From contig NZ_FOKW01000014.1 of NCBI RefSeq assembly GCF_900112205.1, forward strand, positions 22,415-86,414: a DNA stretch of 64,000 nt. Reading direction: 5' to 3'. The notes below the pieces were generated by a model. It was given only the letters and a program-made list of their open reading frames with translations, was not told the origin of the DNA and did no database searches. Positions 8,417 to 16,973 of the stretch are shown here, piece after piece (position 1 is the first letter of the stretch; each line of letters opens with the position of its first letter). The position numbers and the translations under genes are program-made. Source of the stretch: Natronobacterium haloterrestre (GTDB taxonomy: Archaea > Halobacteriota > Halobacteria > Halobacteriales > Natrialbaceae).

Positions 8417-8778
8417 CTACTGGTTTTCCAGTTCCCTGTACGATTCCACGGCTTCCGCAACCGGGGTGTACTCCACCGTCAGTTCTGGGAACTCTTCGTC
8501 AACCGCTTCAACGATCGACCCGTAGGTATCACGGGCAAAGTCCTCACCAGCATCGGTGAAAGCCTCCCACTCATCCTCTACTGGTTCCTCCAGGGAGTCG
8601 CTGTCCAGCTCGTAGCTGAACCTCCACTGGTACTCAGAGAACTGACTGAACGAGCTAGAGGTTTCCTCGTAGACTGCGTCGAAATCAACGTAGGTGTCTT
8701 CCTCGTCGATTTAGTGGGCTGCGAGAATCCCTTGATATTCTGCACCGTATCAACTACCGGATCGTCGTGCCTCGGCAT
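8417..8778 (-). pseudogene. Frameshifted acidic hypothetical gene remnant
   Basis: The leftward frame from ATG 8778 (MPRHDDPVVDTVQNIKG) loses acidic character near 8715, where another frame takes over with EEDTYVDFDAVYEETSS and continues through FSYELDSDSLEEPVEDEWE to a TAG at 8417-8419. That second frame also carries a TAA just before the junction. The pattern indicates a broken gene of about 120 residues. Confidence 0.5.
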
Positions 8779-8852
8779 TTTACCTGACACCTCGAAGAGT
8801 GCGCTGTTGTACAATCATCATAGAGAAGACTTGCACAACGTGATTTTTAACA

Positions 8853-9287
8853 TTACTGCCAGATTTTGACTGCTCCCCACTTCAGAGAATCCAACGCCTC
8901 ATCTGACTTCTCAGTGAACCGCTCTGCTAACTGGCCGTTGTCCAGACTCGTATTGATGTTCCCTGCTGAGTGTGATATCATAGAGAACTGAGTTTCCACC
9001 TTGTCGATTCGCTTCCTCTGACTCTCTCTGAGAAGGTAGGACGCCTGGAGACGAGCCTGCTTCAACTCCTCCATAAGCATCAGGATGTCCTCATCAGTCA
9101 GCTCTGAATGACCGCTATCCGCCGACTTCAAGTCCGACTCAGAGAGTTCCCTTGTCTCCTTCAGCACTGATCGAAGCCGGTCCAAGTCCCGTTTCCGTCG
9201 ACGGAGAAACGCCCATCCCTGAGCAACGGTACCTCCGAAGATCCCGCCCAGAAAACCAAGAACCGGTGCCGAAGTCAAATCCACCAT
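8853..9287 (-). CDS. Membrane-anchored coiled-coil hypothetical protein
   Basis: 144 residues: an N-terminal hydrophobic helix (APVLGFLGGIFGGTVAQGW) followed by RRRKRD as a positive cytoplasmic stop, then a long heptad-like helical region (residues 35-105). Probably a single-pass inner-membrane protein with a cytoplasmic coiled coil. It lies 5 bases downstream of the 9293-9592 gene on the same strand, so the two are likely co-transcribed. No family recognised. Confidence 0.6.
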   Translation of the reverse strand: MVDLTSAPVLGFLGGIFGGTVAQGWAFLRRRKRDLDRLRSVLKETRELSESDLKSADSGHSELTDEDILMLMEELKQARLQASYLLRESQRKRIDKVETQFSMISHSAGNINTSLDNGQLAERFTEKSDEALDSLKWGAVKIWQ

Positions 9288-9292
9288 AGCCG

Positions 9293-9592
9293 CTACTTTC
9301 CGTCCATCAGGTTGCGAAGGTTTTGCTGTGTGTTCGCGTCCTCATCGACATCAAAATCAGTTGCTGACGCGATATTTCTCATCCCCTCCTTCGCATACCG
9401 GTCTCGAACAACGAACTCAGCTACCGAGTTCTCATCTTCACTCGGCTGCTTCCTGAAGATGCGTCCACTCCCGTCCTCGAACTGGATTATGTAGAAGTGG
9501 CGGCCCTCGTCATCGACGAACTCCTTGAAGCTCTCCAAGTCGTCTTCAAAGCTGTCGGCATCGCTGGGCATACCTCGAAATGTATCCTCCAC
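9293..9592 (-). CDS. Hypothetical acidic protein, 99 residues
   Basis: Begins MEDTFRGMPSDADSFEDD and contains EFVDDEGRHFYIIQFEDGSG, a small beta-hairpin-like core in an acidic background. First gene of a two-gene leftward unit with the 8853 membrane protein. No family recognised. Confidence 0.55.
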   Translation of the reverse strand: MEDTFRGMPSDADSFEDDLESFKEFVDDEGRHFYIIQFEDGSGRIFRKQPSEDENSVAEFVVRDRYAKEGMRNIASATDFDVDEDANTQQNLRNLMDGK

Positions 9593-9617
9593 CTGAGTTA
9601 TATCCCGGCGTCACAGC

Positions 9618-10151
9618 GTGATCAAACCGAGATTTGAGGATACCCGTCGTGCAAAGCTTGATAGTCGCCGATTGGAAAAACTACGGCTAAGTGACTCAGG
9701 GATGACCGGAGCAACTATCAAATCCGTATTCGTCAAAACAACTCCCTCAGAAATCGAAGACGACGACAACTTGGGATACGAGCTACAGAAAGTCAGAGAC
9801 GACTACGAACACGCCATTATCATCCAGGAAACGGAAATGCGGAACGCAAGAGGTAGACGATACACGCTGGTCAGCAGTGGCCGAGTCTTCCCCGAAGACG
9901 TCCAGGCCACGATCAAACCGTACCTCGACCGGGCTGACTTCGATCATCATCTCAATCCGGGAACCTCCGACACTGTCGAAGAACAGGAAGTACGTGTCAT
10001 GGTCGAAACAGCGGACGGAGAAGACTATCACATCCAGAAGCTCGACGAAGAACGGTACTACGTATCCCGCGACAATAAACCGGTGAAACCGCCGCACGCC
10101 GTCAACCAGAAAGCAGAGCAGGTGTTCCCTGACTACGAACCGATGCTGTAA
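9618..10151 (+). CDS. Hypothetical protein, 177 residues
   Basis: Starts at GTG 9618, divergent from the 9592 gene with only 25 bases between, so the shared promoter must overlap the genes or be very compact. The product is a mixed alpha/beta acidic protein (IKSVFVKTTPSEIEDDDN, YTLVSSGRVFPEDVQATIK, VRVMVETADGEDYHIQ). No known motif. Confidence 0.55.
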   Translation: MIKPRFEDTRRAKLDSRRLEKLRLSDSGMTGATIKSVFVKTTPSEIEDDDNLGYELQKVRDDYEHAIIIQETEMRNARGRRYTLVSSGRVFPEDVQATIKPYLDRADFDHHLNPGTSDTVEEQEVRVMVETADGEDYHIQKLDEERYYVSRDNKPVKPPHAVNQKAEQVFPDYEPML

Positions 10152-10167
10152 CCCATTCCAGCACAGA

Positions 10168-10461
10168 TCACGTCTCGGCTACCTTCTCTATAATCAGTTC
10201 GTGCCTCTCTTCCGTGGTTTTCTTCTGACCTTCCGGTATCTCGGTCTCGTCTAATAGGATTTCTGCCGCCCCTGGGTCACCCTGTTCCCGGTAGAAATCG
10301 GCGGCGTCCTCGACGTACTCCTGCAGACTGTTGTACATCCGAGTTGCCTTGGGATACGACTTGAACCGGTTCACAAGTTCTTCCGGATCGGTCGGCGGGT
10401 AGAAACACTTCCCTGTTGCTCCACTACCTTGTTCATCAAGCGGCAAGTCGTCTCGAACCAC
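10168..10461 (-). CDS. Hypothetical protein, possibly 3' part of a frameshifted gene
   Basis: 97 residues from a GTG at 10461: PPTDPEELVNRFKSYPKA, then a helical acidic tail with REQGDPGAAEILLDETEI. The GTG lies inside the overlapping upstream frame 10371-10565, in a different frame. Either two overlapping genes are translated in turn, or a single indel near 10450 split one gene of about 130 residues. Confidence 0.45.
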   Translation of the reverse strand: MVRDDLPLDEQGSGATGKCFYPPTDPEELVNRFKSYPKATRMYNSLQEYVEDAADFYREQGDPGAAEILLDETEIPEGQKKTTEERHELIIEKVAET

Positions 10462-10565
10462 TCCTCTTTCTCCATCTCTACCTTAGAACCCTGCTCACCC
10501 ATATCTATCTGAAAAGTGCCATGCTCCGTATATACGATTACTCCACCAACAGACGGTCTACTCAC
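10371..10565 (-). CDS. Short hypothetical ORF, possible 5' part of a frameshifted gene
   Basis: 64 residues starting MSRPSVGGVIVYTEHGTFQ with a beta-hairpin-like start and the helical EMEKEEWFETT. After that the acidic composition is lost (SVSTRRPIRKNL) while the other frame gains it, which argues for a frameshift into 10168-10461. Confidence 0.4.
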   Translation of the reverse strand: MSRPSVGGVIVYTEHGTFQIDMGEQGSKVEMEKEEWFETTCRLMNKVVEQQGSVSTRRPIRKNL

Positions 10566-10619
10566 TCAGCGGAATTGTGAGGGAAATGACTTAGTGGAAA
10601 TGTTCTCCATTCGTTGATA

Positions 10620-11120
10620 ATGGCTTCAGGGACCTCCTTTGAGGACCGTGCGAAACGGTTCATAAGTAGGACGCCAGGAGATCACGATCACGAACAGACG
10701 ATACAGTTCATCAGCGAGATATTCAGAATAGAAAGCCAGCTAATTGCCTTAGAGAAGCGGTTGGACAATCTCAGTGCCGGAGTCTGGAGCAGCGAGCTCT
10801 CCAAAATAAATGACGAACTCTCGGCTCTCTCCTCTGACTTCTTTGAAGTACAGCGTGTGATCTCGTCGCCGGAAGGCCATCTACACGAGCTTATTGATAT
10901 ACCTCGAGACGAGGTAAGTGAGAAAGCGGTCAGCGAGATACTGACCCAACTCGGCTGGGAATGGTTCCCCAGAGAACTGAACCGGGTGTATTCCGTTCAA
11001 GAACGGGTCTACAGGAAGGCCGATGCGAAAAGCCAGCAGATGCTGACCAACCGGATCATCTTCCTGTCCTTCCTGGCGTTCGTTATCTCTGCATCCACCT
11101 TCGCCATCCAGTACATATAG
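10620..11120 (+). CDS. Helical protein with C-terminal membrane anchor
   Basis: 166 residues. A long helical region (residues 20-140, heptad-like around ESQLIALEKRLDNLSAGVW) is followed by one hydrophobic segment at the end (IIFLSFLAFVISASTFAIQY), giving a tail-anchored topology. ATG 10620 is preferred to TTG 10614. It precedes the TraB-like gene on the same strand by 77 bases. No family recognised. Confidence 0.6.
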   Translation: MASGTSFEDRAKRFISRTPGDHDHEQTIQFISEIFRIESQLIALEKRLDNLSAGVWSSELSKINDELSALSSDFFEVQRVISSPEGHLHELIDIPRDEVSEKAVSEILTQLGWEWFPRELNRVYSVQERVYRKADAKSQQMLTNRIIFLSFLAFVISASTFAIQYI

Positions 11121-11197
11121 ATCAGAGAGATCGAATTGGAACCGTTTCTCCACCTACACCAATTATCTTCCTTCAAAAGAAACGCACTTGGCAGTCA

Positions 11198-11872
11198 ATG
11201 AAAGCAGTATTTCAGGGAGAATTTCACATCTCTTCTACGGACAGAGAATCACTTGACTCACACTTAGACGCAGATGCAGATGCATTGTTCGTGGAACAGA
11301 GAGAAGACCGTGCCAGCCCGGACAACTGGTCTATCGGCTACCTCTCCTTCCTGATCGGTGCCCTCACACTGTACTGGCTGCAAGCAGCGCTCTACGACGG
11401 ACCGGACATCAAAGAGAAAGCAGAGATCCCTGTCTACGACGAAATTGACACCGATCTCCCAGAACTATACCCCCGATTTCCTAAAAGCTGGATACTTGGC
11501 TCAGGGATTATCTCCGGCTTAGTCTTCGCTGCCGGGTTGTTCGTCCCGGTCTATCCGTTTCCATTTATTGATGCTCCAGCGGTTGCCTCCCTCGCCTTCA
11601 CAGCAGTGGTTAAACCAATGATGGTGATCGGGGCACCGCTTTTGTTCTCCTTCTTCTTGATCATCCTTGAGGAACGACGGCTTGGAACCCGTGACCAAGA
11701 TATGGCGGAGGAAATCCACAGAAGCTCCAAAGAAAACGGGTACGATACTATTGTCGTCTCCTGCGGTGATGCACACCTCGATAGTCTTCCGGACTTGTTA
11801 GAAGAGAAAGGGTGGGAGACAGAAGTTAACGAGTCCGACCACAGTTGGGCAGCCAAAATCTGGCGCTGGTAA
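11198..11872 (+). CDS. TraB/PrgY-like membrane protein (tentative)
   Basis: 224 residues from ATG 11198. An N-terminal strand-histidine motif FQGEFHISSTDRESLD resembles the GTaHvS start of the TraB/PrgY/GumN fold, and near the end YDTIVVSCGDAHLDSLPDLL followed by GWETEV resembles its second conserved strand. Two hydrophobic stretches lie between (GYLSFLIGALTLYWLQ; SWILGSGIISGLVFAAGLF and LLFSFFLIIL). TraB-type proteins are membrane proteins of poorly known, possibly peptidase-like function. The call rests on motif similarity by eye. The frame is open much further upstream but that part reads like non-coding sequence. Confidence 0.4.
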   Translation: MKAVFQGEFHISSTDRESLDSHLDADADALFVEQREDRASPDNWSIGYLSFLIGALTLYWLQAALYDGPDIKEKAEIPVYDEIDTDLPELYPRFPKSWILGSGIISGLVFAAGLFVPVYPFPFIDAPAVASLAFTAVVKPMMVIGAPLLFSFFLIILEERRLGTRDQDMAEEIHRSSKENGYDTIVVSCGDAHLDSLPDLLEEKGWETEVNESDHSWAAKIWRW

Positions 11873-12041
11873 CCCTCATTCTTGATTCTCACGACGGGAC
11901 TCGACGGCTGGCAAGAACTCCCCGTCCCGCAAAGCCCGGAACGGAATACCTATTCAAATGACATTCTCGATTTCTATGTAGCTGCCGGTCAACCAGAGGG
12001 AGAAGACTAAACCAGTCAATCGAGCAATACTCTATCTAAGT

Positions 12042-13460
12042 ATGGGTGAGGGCTTCACAGACGATATCGACCTCTCTGATGACCCACTTATTGACGCAGT
12101 CCGAGACGAACTTAGTGAACAACTCGAGAACCTCGACGAAGACGAATTAGACGATGTCAGCCTGGAAGACATCCAGAATGTCGTAGAAGAATCCGTGGAG
12201 GGATCCATTGAGAAGCTTGCTACGGACACCTACGAACGGATCCTCAGCAATGACAAAGGTCTGGAACGGTATCACGAAACTATCGAAGGCTTCCAGGAGA
12301 GACTTGAGGAACGATGGGGAGAACCCCTTGAACTTCTCGAACGGCTCATCATCTGGTCAATGGAATGCGGCAGAGCAATCAACCAGAATCACGGATTCCA
12401 AGCCCGGCAGGAAGACAATTACCAGATTGAAGCCCTTCTACACCTGCACTCCCGATCTGTCCAAGTCGCTTTAGAAATCCACCACTTGCTGAAAGGCGGA
12501 TTTGCCGACGGAGCATTTGCCCGCTGGCGATCACTCTACGAACTCTCTACCACCACTTCATTCATCTCCAAGTACGGCGAAGACACAGCAGAACGCTTCC
12601 TCAACTACCACAACGTCTGGGAATATTACTTCGCTGAGACCTACCAAGAGCACCAAGACGACCTCAATGTCGAATCCCTTGAACCCGAAGTCCTCGAAGA
12701 GCTCGAGGAAATTAAAGACGAACTCGTAGACCAGTTCGGTGAATCCATCGACGACGGCGGGCGTGGATCTGGCTGGGCAGCTGAAGCACACAGCGGCCAG
12801 AGTATGAGAAAAGAGGTTGATTTGGAACATCTCTATCCGTACTATAGACTGGCCTGCGAATCCGTCCACGCAGGGTCAAAGGGAACGCTTGACCGATTAG
12901 GAATCATTCGCCACGAGGACATCGAACAGCCAGGTGTATTGCTTGCAGGTCCCTCGAACGCCGGACTGAATCTTCCAGGTCAACTCACGGCGATCTCTCT
13001 CGCACAGGTTACAACCGATCTGTTAATGATGAGTGTAAATTCCCGGTCTGTGGCCGATATGATGGGGATGCAGATGCTTGTCGACGATATCGAGCAAGAG
13101 TTCGCTAATGCCTCCGAAGCTCTTGAACAGGACGACCGAGAGGCTACTGAGGAATGGGCGAACCAGGACATTGTAGATATCGCGTTGAATCACCTTAACC
13201 GGTCAGACCTGTTCTCCGAGGCCTTCTTCGAGGAACACACGGACTTCGATTCGCTGGAAGAGTTCGAAGACTCACTACCTGTTGGCCTTGACAATGTGAA
13301 AGGCGGCGACTCGGTTGATCCTGACGTCGATGAAGTTGTCCAGGCCCATTCGGAATTCGAGTCGTTCCGAAATCTGGTTGATACTGCAATGGAGATCTGG
13401 GTACACCGAAATATCGATCTCTCAGAGTACGATATAGACAATGACGCTTTTTCTGATTAA
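12042..13460 (+). CDS. DUF5677-like protein
   Basis: 472 residues: an acidic N-terminus, then a helical core near residues 130-175 with LLHLHSRSVQVALEIHHLL, KGGFADGAFARWRSLYELS, the pattern of DUF5677 proteins, and a conserved-looking YRLACESVHAGSKGT near residue 270 that supplies R, E and H residues. The end is highly acidic. DUF5677 proteins are all-helical and of unknown function; some authors link similar helical folds to defence loci. No membrane segment. Stand-alone on the strand. Confidence 0.6.
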   Translation: MGEGFTDDIDLSDDPLIDAVRDELSEQLENLDEDELDDVSLEDIQNVVEESVEGSIEKLATDTYERILSNDKGLERYHETIEGFQERLEERWGEPLELLERLIIWSMECGRAINQNHGFQARQEDNYQIEALLHLHSRSVQVALEIHHLLKGGFADGAFARWRSLYELSTTTSFISKYGEDTAERFLNYHNVWEYYFAETYQEHQDDLNVESLEPEVLEELEEIKDELVDQFGESIDDGGRGSGWAAEAHSGQSMRKEVDLEHLYPYYRLACESVHAGSKGTLDRLGIIRHEDIEQPGVLLAGPSNAGLNLPGQLTAISLAQVTTDLLMMSVNSRSVADMMGMQMLVDDIEQEFANASEALEQDDREATEEWANQDIVDIALNHLNRSDLFSEAFFEEHTDFDSLEEFEDSLPVGLDNVKGGDSVDPDVDEVVQAHSEFESFRNLVDTAMEIWVHRNIDLSEYDIDNDAFSD

Positions 13461-13728
13461 CCAGGTAGAGCCAGTCCAAAGTACATATTTCCTCAGCGAT
13501 AAACTGTAGGTATGACTGCATCTCCGCGCCGAAGTGAGGAAATCGACGCTCGTGAGGTGGGACAAACACGCCAGGTCGCGCACCCTTTCCCTCGGTTTTA
13601 GGGATAAATCCCAGACCGGGTCTCGAGGTTGTGGCTACGCGCGCAGCGAAGCGATCACGGAGCGAAGGGTAGGGTGGCGAGGTCTGGGTCGGTCCGGCAC
13701 ACAGCAAAAAGAAGGCTGCTCAGACTGG
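13461..13728. other. GC-rich non-coding block, likely conserved element downstream of the RPA-like gene
   Basis: No gene fits. On the lower strand the segment directly follows the RPA-like remnant and holds GTGTGCCGGACC, then a GC-rich stretch with CGAGACCCGGTCTGGG and an A/T island TTTATCCCTAAAACC. From memory, related non-coding sequence commonly follows RPA-like genes on haloarchaeal plasmids; this copy seems degraded. That link needs alignment. Confidence 0.35.
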
Positions 13729-14013
13729 CTATGCTTCCCACCAGTGACCGCGCTCAGGGAAATAAAGAGTTGACCAGCCAGTGACGGCCAGTGAGACGCG
13801 TCCTACGTACCAACTTCTCGCCGCTTCGTGGATGCGCGCCCGTTCGCCTTCCTCGATCCAGGGGGCATTCGATTTCTCCCAGATCGTCACCTTCGTTTGC
13901 CCGCTCTCGTCTGCGAAGAGGCCAACTTGAGCGATGGCTGGGGAGTCACTATTCCAGAGCACCTCGATTCCTTGCGATCCGATGTCCTCAAGGGCGTCAA
14001 TGGGTACGGTGCC
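13729..14013 (-). pseudogene. C-terminal remnant of a haloarchaeal RPA-like OB-fold protein
   Basis: The leftward frame reads VPIDALEDIGSQGIEVLW, then VGLFADESGQTKVTIWEKS, EEGERARIHEAARSWYVGR and ends GWSTLYFPERGHWWEA. This is the final OB-fold of the small haloarchaeal RPA-like single-strand DNA-binding proteins (about 135 residues normally). The N-terminal strands are missing and the frame runs into the end of the PIN-like gene, so the gene is truncated. A GTG at 13962 could start a 77-residue product, but the family start is absent. Confidence 0.7.
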
Positions 14014-14018
14014 CCCTG

Positions 14019-14528
14019 TCAGCTGTTGCCGGCGACTAGGTCCTCAATGAACTGGAACCCGTTCACAAACGTCACCGAGTCACCGTACCCCTCGCTCGCG
14101 AGCACAGTCTCGGCCCCCTCGCCGGCCGCGATGTCGGTTGTGTAGATGTACACCTCGGTCGCTGTCCCCGTACTGAGGTGCTGGGCAGCCAGCGCAGCGA
14201 GGGCGGCGTCTGCCCGTTCAACCTCGTCGGCAGGGCGGTCGTCGGCGTTCGCGATGTATCGCTGGACCCCATCCATCACACGCGAGACGACAGGATCGGA
14301 GAACTCCAACGGCGCCGCAACCGTCGCCCAACCTTCGTCGATCGCAGCGTCGATAGGTGGCGTCTCGACGTCGGGGTCGTCGACGGTCAGCTCCTCGTAC
14401 ACTCGTTCGGGCAGGACAAAGGCGACGTCGTTTCGGCGAGCGAACCGTCGAACAGCCTGGTAGCGGCTATTCGACAGCTGCCCCATCGCGACGAACAGGC
14501 CGGTATCGGCGATGTGGAGTGAGCTCAC
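14019..14528 (-). CDS. PIN-like toxin of a toxin-antitoxin pair
   Basis: 169 residues. Begins SLHIADTGLFVAMGQLSN, placing an aspartate at residue 7 as in PIN ribonucleases, then ERVYEELTVDD, later ERADAALAALAAQHLSTG and IYTTDIAAGEGAETVLAS, which supply further acidic residues in the expected order. PIN proteins are Mg-dependent RNases and the toxins of VapBC-type modules. Its ATG overlaps the stop of the upstream helix-turn-helix gene (ATGA), so the two are co-translated. Its 3' end abuts the RPA-like remnant. Substrate unknown. Confidence 0.7.
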   Translation of the reverse strand: MSSLHIADTGLFVAMGQLSNSRYQAVRRFARRNDVAFVLPERVYEELTVDDPDVETPPIDAAIDEGWATVAAPLEFSDPVVSRVMDGVQRYIANADDRPADEVERADAALAALAAQHLSTGTATEVYIYTTDIAAGEGAETVLASEGYGDSVTFVNGFQFIEDLVAGNS

Positions 14529-15115
14529 GCGTCGTCAGTATCGCCGATGTCCAACTCGTCGAGTCCCGCCCCAGTCTCCTCGATTTCGTAGTGCTCCTGG
14601 ACGACGGGCCGGAGCGCCTGCAGGATCATCTCCGCAGCCAGTGGCGAGATATCGAGGTCCTCGGCCATCAGGCGGTGGGTCACATCACCGCGTTCGCGGG
14701 CAACAGCGTAGGTTAGCGCGGTCGCGAGGCCGGCAACGCCGTGCCGGTCGATGTAGGTGTCGATGTCGGCATCCGTCTCGCGGCGGCCGACGGCGTCGAT
14801 CAGCGCCGGCGTGATCGTGTACTCGCGGTCGCCGGCGGCCGTCGTCACGGTCAGGTCGATCTCCCGGGCGGCGTACCGGCGTGGCTGCTCGTCGTCGGTG
14901 ATGTCGACGACGCCGGCGTCGACCAACCGGTTGACGTAGCTGTAGGCGGTCCCCTGGGCGAGCTCGAGGTCGTCCATCACGTCTTGGACGGTCGCCTCGC
15001 CCTCCTGGGCGAGGTACGCGTACAGCTGGGCGAGCTGTGGATCTTCCAGCAGGTCCGCGACTGACAGGAAGTCGCGAACGACGTCGCCGTCAGCGCGGTT
15101 CGAGGTGCGTGACAC
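14525..15115 (-). CDS. Winged-helix antitoxin of the PIN-like toxin
   Basis: 196 residues from GTG 15115. A winged helix lies at residues 15-75 (QLAQLYAYLAQEGEATVQDV, LELAQGTAYSYVNRLVDAG), followed by a conserved-looking domain with EYTITPALIDAVGRRETDAD and YIDRHGVAGLATALTYA. It overlaps the PIN-like gene by 4 bases. The frame stays open upstream to 15517 but that extension belongs to another broken gene, and GTG 15115 fits the start of the acidic domain. Probably represses its own operon. Confidence 0.7.
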   Translation of the reverse strand: MSRTSNRADGDVVRDFLSVADLLEDPQLAQLYAYLAQEGEATVQDVMDDLELAQGTAYSYVNRLVDAGVVDITDDEQPRRYAAREIDLTVTTAAGDREYTITPALIDAVGRRETDADIDTYIDRHGVAGLATALTYAVARERGDVTHRLMAEDLDISPLAAEMILQALRPVVQEHYEIEETGAGLDELDIGDTDDA

Positions 15116-15164
15116 GCTTCGTTCTTGATTACAGTTTACAGCGAAACAGTAAAGAGTGTTGGGG

Positions 15165-15517
15165 TCACTCCGCCGGCGTCGCGATGAGATTCTCCTCAAG
15201 ATCGCGCGTCCAGTACGTCGCAAGCCCGCCCGGGCTACAGCGGGCGCACAACTGCAACGGCCCTTCCAGATGCCCCAGTTCGATGCGGAACCGTGTGAGC
15301 GCGATCGAGCAGGGACCGTTGTACCAGTTCTTCGCTGACGCACTACCGACGTGAACCGCTTGATCTCGAGGCGGAAGGGTTCGATCTCGAGACCTGTGAC
15401 GAGACCCGAAAGCGACAGTTCAGGAGAGACCGAGACCAACGATAACCTCTCAATATACTGGTTGGTGTATGATTTAGAGTCCCTGTCGAGACTGCGGAAA
15501 GCCTGTATGGGCCACAC
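15165..15517 (-). pseudogene. Frameshifted gene remnant of unknown family
   Basis: Coding-like leftward sequence: SLVSVSPELSLSGLVTGL and EIEPFRLEIKRFTS in one frame, then a shift near 15350 to SASAKNWYNGPCSIALTRF, ELGHLEGPLQLCARCSPGG and a clean end ATYWTRDLEENLIATPAE before the stop at 15165. The two halves read as one protein broken by a 1- or 2-base indel. No start is evident. Confidence 0.45.
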
Positions 15518-15753
15518 CCATCAACGCCGCCCCGACGTACGACGACTTCCATATCCGCCAGAATGTTGAGGAAACGCCAGATGAGTGCGACTACTGTGAC
15601 GGGGTTTCAGTGGCTTACGTGCGAGGTAATCCAGACCCGTTCTACTCCTGCCGTGACCTCTCTGACCAAGAACCACCGTCTGAGGAACGGTACTTCCGCA
15701 ACTTCCCCAGCGCGAGACCAGCGTACACGAACCTCCGTTCAAGATTTAAATAG
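15469..15753 (+). pseudogene. Small zinc-finger protein with an early nonsense codon
   Basis: After ATG-ATT comes a TAG at 15475-15477, then the frame is open and convincingly coding: SPCRDCGKPVWATPINAAP, DECDYCDGVSVAYVRGN, YSCRDLSDQEPPSEERYF, ending LRSRFK at 15753. CxxC pairs at both ends of the first half suggest a zinc ribbon. With no other start available the gene looks inactivated, or it uses a start I cannot identify. Confidence 0.5.
15745..15752 (+). promoter_or_regulatory. TATA element for the 15778 gene
   Basis: TTTAAATA is centred about 29 bases before TTG 15778, a spacing that fits a leaderless transcript beginning at that TTG. Confidence 0.45.
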
Positions 15754-15777
15754 TAACACATCCCTCTGTCTGGTAAC

Positions 15778-16437
15778 TTGCCAGCAAAGTCACCAGACAA
15801 AGACCGTATCATGGTCTTGCAAGGGGAGTCCATTGATTTCGGTGTGGAATTCGACGGACCCGGTCCAAAAGGCGTCAAATTATTTGCAAACGGCGAGCTG
15901 GGTTTGGCTGACGAGGTTCACCCAGCTGAGACCGAGTGGACGTTCGACCCTACGTTCGAGAAACCTGGACAATTCACTCTCGAGATTGTCGTTGAAGGCC
16001 CTGCTGAAGACGAGATGTGGAAGCTCACGAGTCGTGACGGTGACCTAATGCAGAGTATCGAAGAGGTAGAGCGGGTCAATGCTACATGGGACGTGGTGGT
16101 GGCAGACCCCGACGAATTGTATCAAACTGATGCAGAACGGGTCAAAGGGCTGATTACAGACGCACTGGCACTATACGCACTTGGAGAGCTATCGTTCAAA
16201 TCCGTGGTTCACCTGCGGAAGGTCCTCGCCGAAAACCTCTCCGACGATACCAAAGAGGAAGTCTCGTACGAGATAACAAGACTTGACGACTTCATTGATA
16301 CCCGGATGGAAGAACCCGGCGAATCTGAGGGTGACGAGGAAGAACCGTGGAGCCTCTTAATTGCACTCCCCGGGTGGGGTCGCTCTATATACCGTCGCCT
16401 TCGAGAGTGGATCTCAAGAGGCGAGGAGAACACGTGA
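15778..16437 (+). CDS. Hypothetical acidic protein in a two-gene operon
   Basis: 219 residues from TTG 15778; ATG 15811 is an alternative giving 208. TTG is favoured by a TATA element at leaderless spacing. The first half is beta-rich (VLQGESIDFGVEFDGPGP, GVKLFANGELGLADEVH, GQFTLEIVVEGPAED) like an immunoglobulin-type or ligand-binding sandwich. The second half is helical and acidic, with a basic end GWGRSIYRRLREWISRG that may meet the membrane. Its stop overlaps the next gene, a small membrane protein. No family recognised. Confidence 0.55.
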   Translation: MPAKSPDKDRIMVLQGESIDFGVEFDGPGPKGVKLFANGELGLADEVHPAETEWTFDPTFEKPGQFTLEIVVEGPAEDEMWKLTSRDGDLMQSIEEVERVNATWDVVVADPDELYQTDAERVKGLITDALALYALGELSFKSVVHLRKVLAENLSDDTKEEVSYEITRLDDFIDTRMEEPGESEGDEEEPWSLLIALPGWGRSIYRRLREWISRGEENT

Positions 16438-16832
16438 TAGACGATATCTGCGAGTGGACAGCCGGCGTGATTGCGGTCATCCTGTGGGCTATCATCCTCG
16501 GCCACATCTACGGTTGGGCGGTGTCGACAGTGCCAGCCAGTTCGCCGTGGGGAGGAGTTCTCCACAGCGTATCGGAAATGGGCGCAGCAGCACTCGCGCT
16601 GACTGGCGGCGGGTTTGTCGGTGCTGTTGCAATCGCCCTTCGAGTATTCAGCGACTCGTTCGGAGGTCGGTCAACCGTGGATGGAGATGCAGCGTTCAAT
16701 TTCGTTCTCTCAATCATCGTCATTGGACTCGTCTCATGTGTCGCAATCTTGCTGATGGCACACTTGGAGACCTCCGTTATCGCACTCGAACCAGGGGACG
16801 ACCTGTACATGCTTCTCTCCGGAGTTTTTTAG
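16434..16832 (+). CDS. Small polytopic membrane protein
   Basis: 132 residues from GTG 16434, which overlaps the preceding stop (GTGA). Three hydrophobic segments are visible: WTAGVIAVILWAIILGHIYG, ALALTGGGFVGAVAIALRV and FVLSIIVIGLVSCVAILLMA. Probably works with the preceding acidic protein. Family unknown. Confidence 0.6.
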   Translation: MIDDICEWTAGVIAVILWAIILGHIYGWAVSTVPASSPWGGVLHSVSEMGAAALALTGGGFVGAVAIALRVFSDSFGGRSTVDGDAAFNFVLSIIVIGLVSCVAILLMAHLETSVIALEPGDDLYMLLSGVF

Positions 16833-16973
16833 ATGTATGAACATAACTGTTATTCATATATCAGTGTCTCTTGATTACACCGTGGGTCTTCGAATCGCTT
16901 GATTCTAGGGTTTAGGCGGCCCTAGACGGTATCTTAGACGATAGTTATATGTGGTGTTAGCGCGTAACCTGAC

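Noticed and set aside
13195..13707. Leftward frame of 170 codons
   Set aside because: Overlaps the 3' end of the DUF5677-like gene and non-coding DNA; Arg/Pro-rich product without family features.
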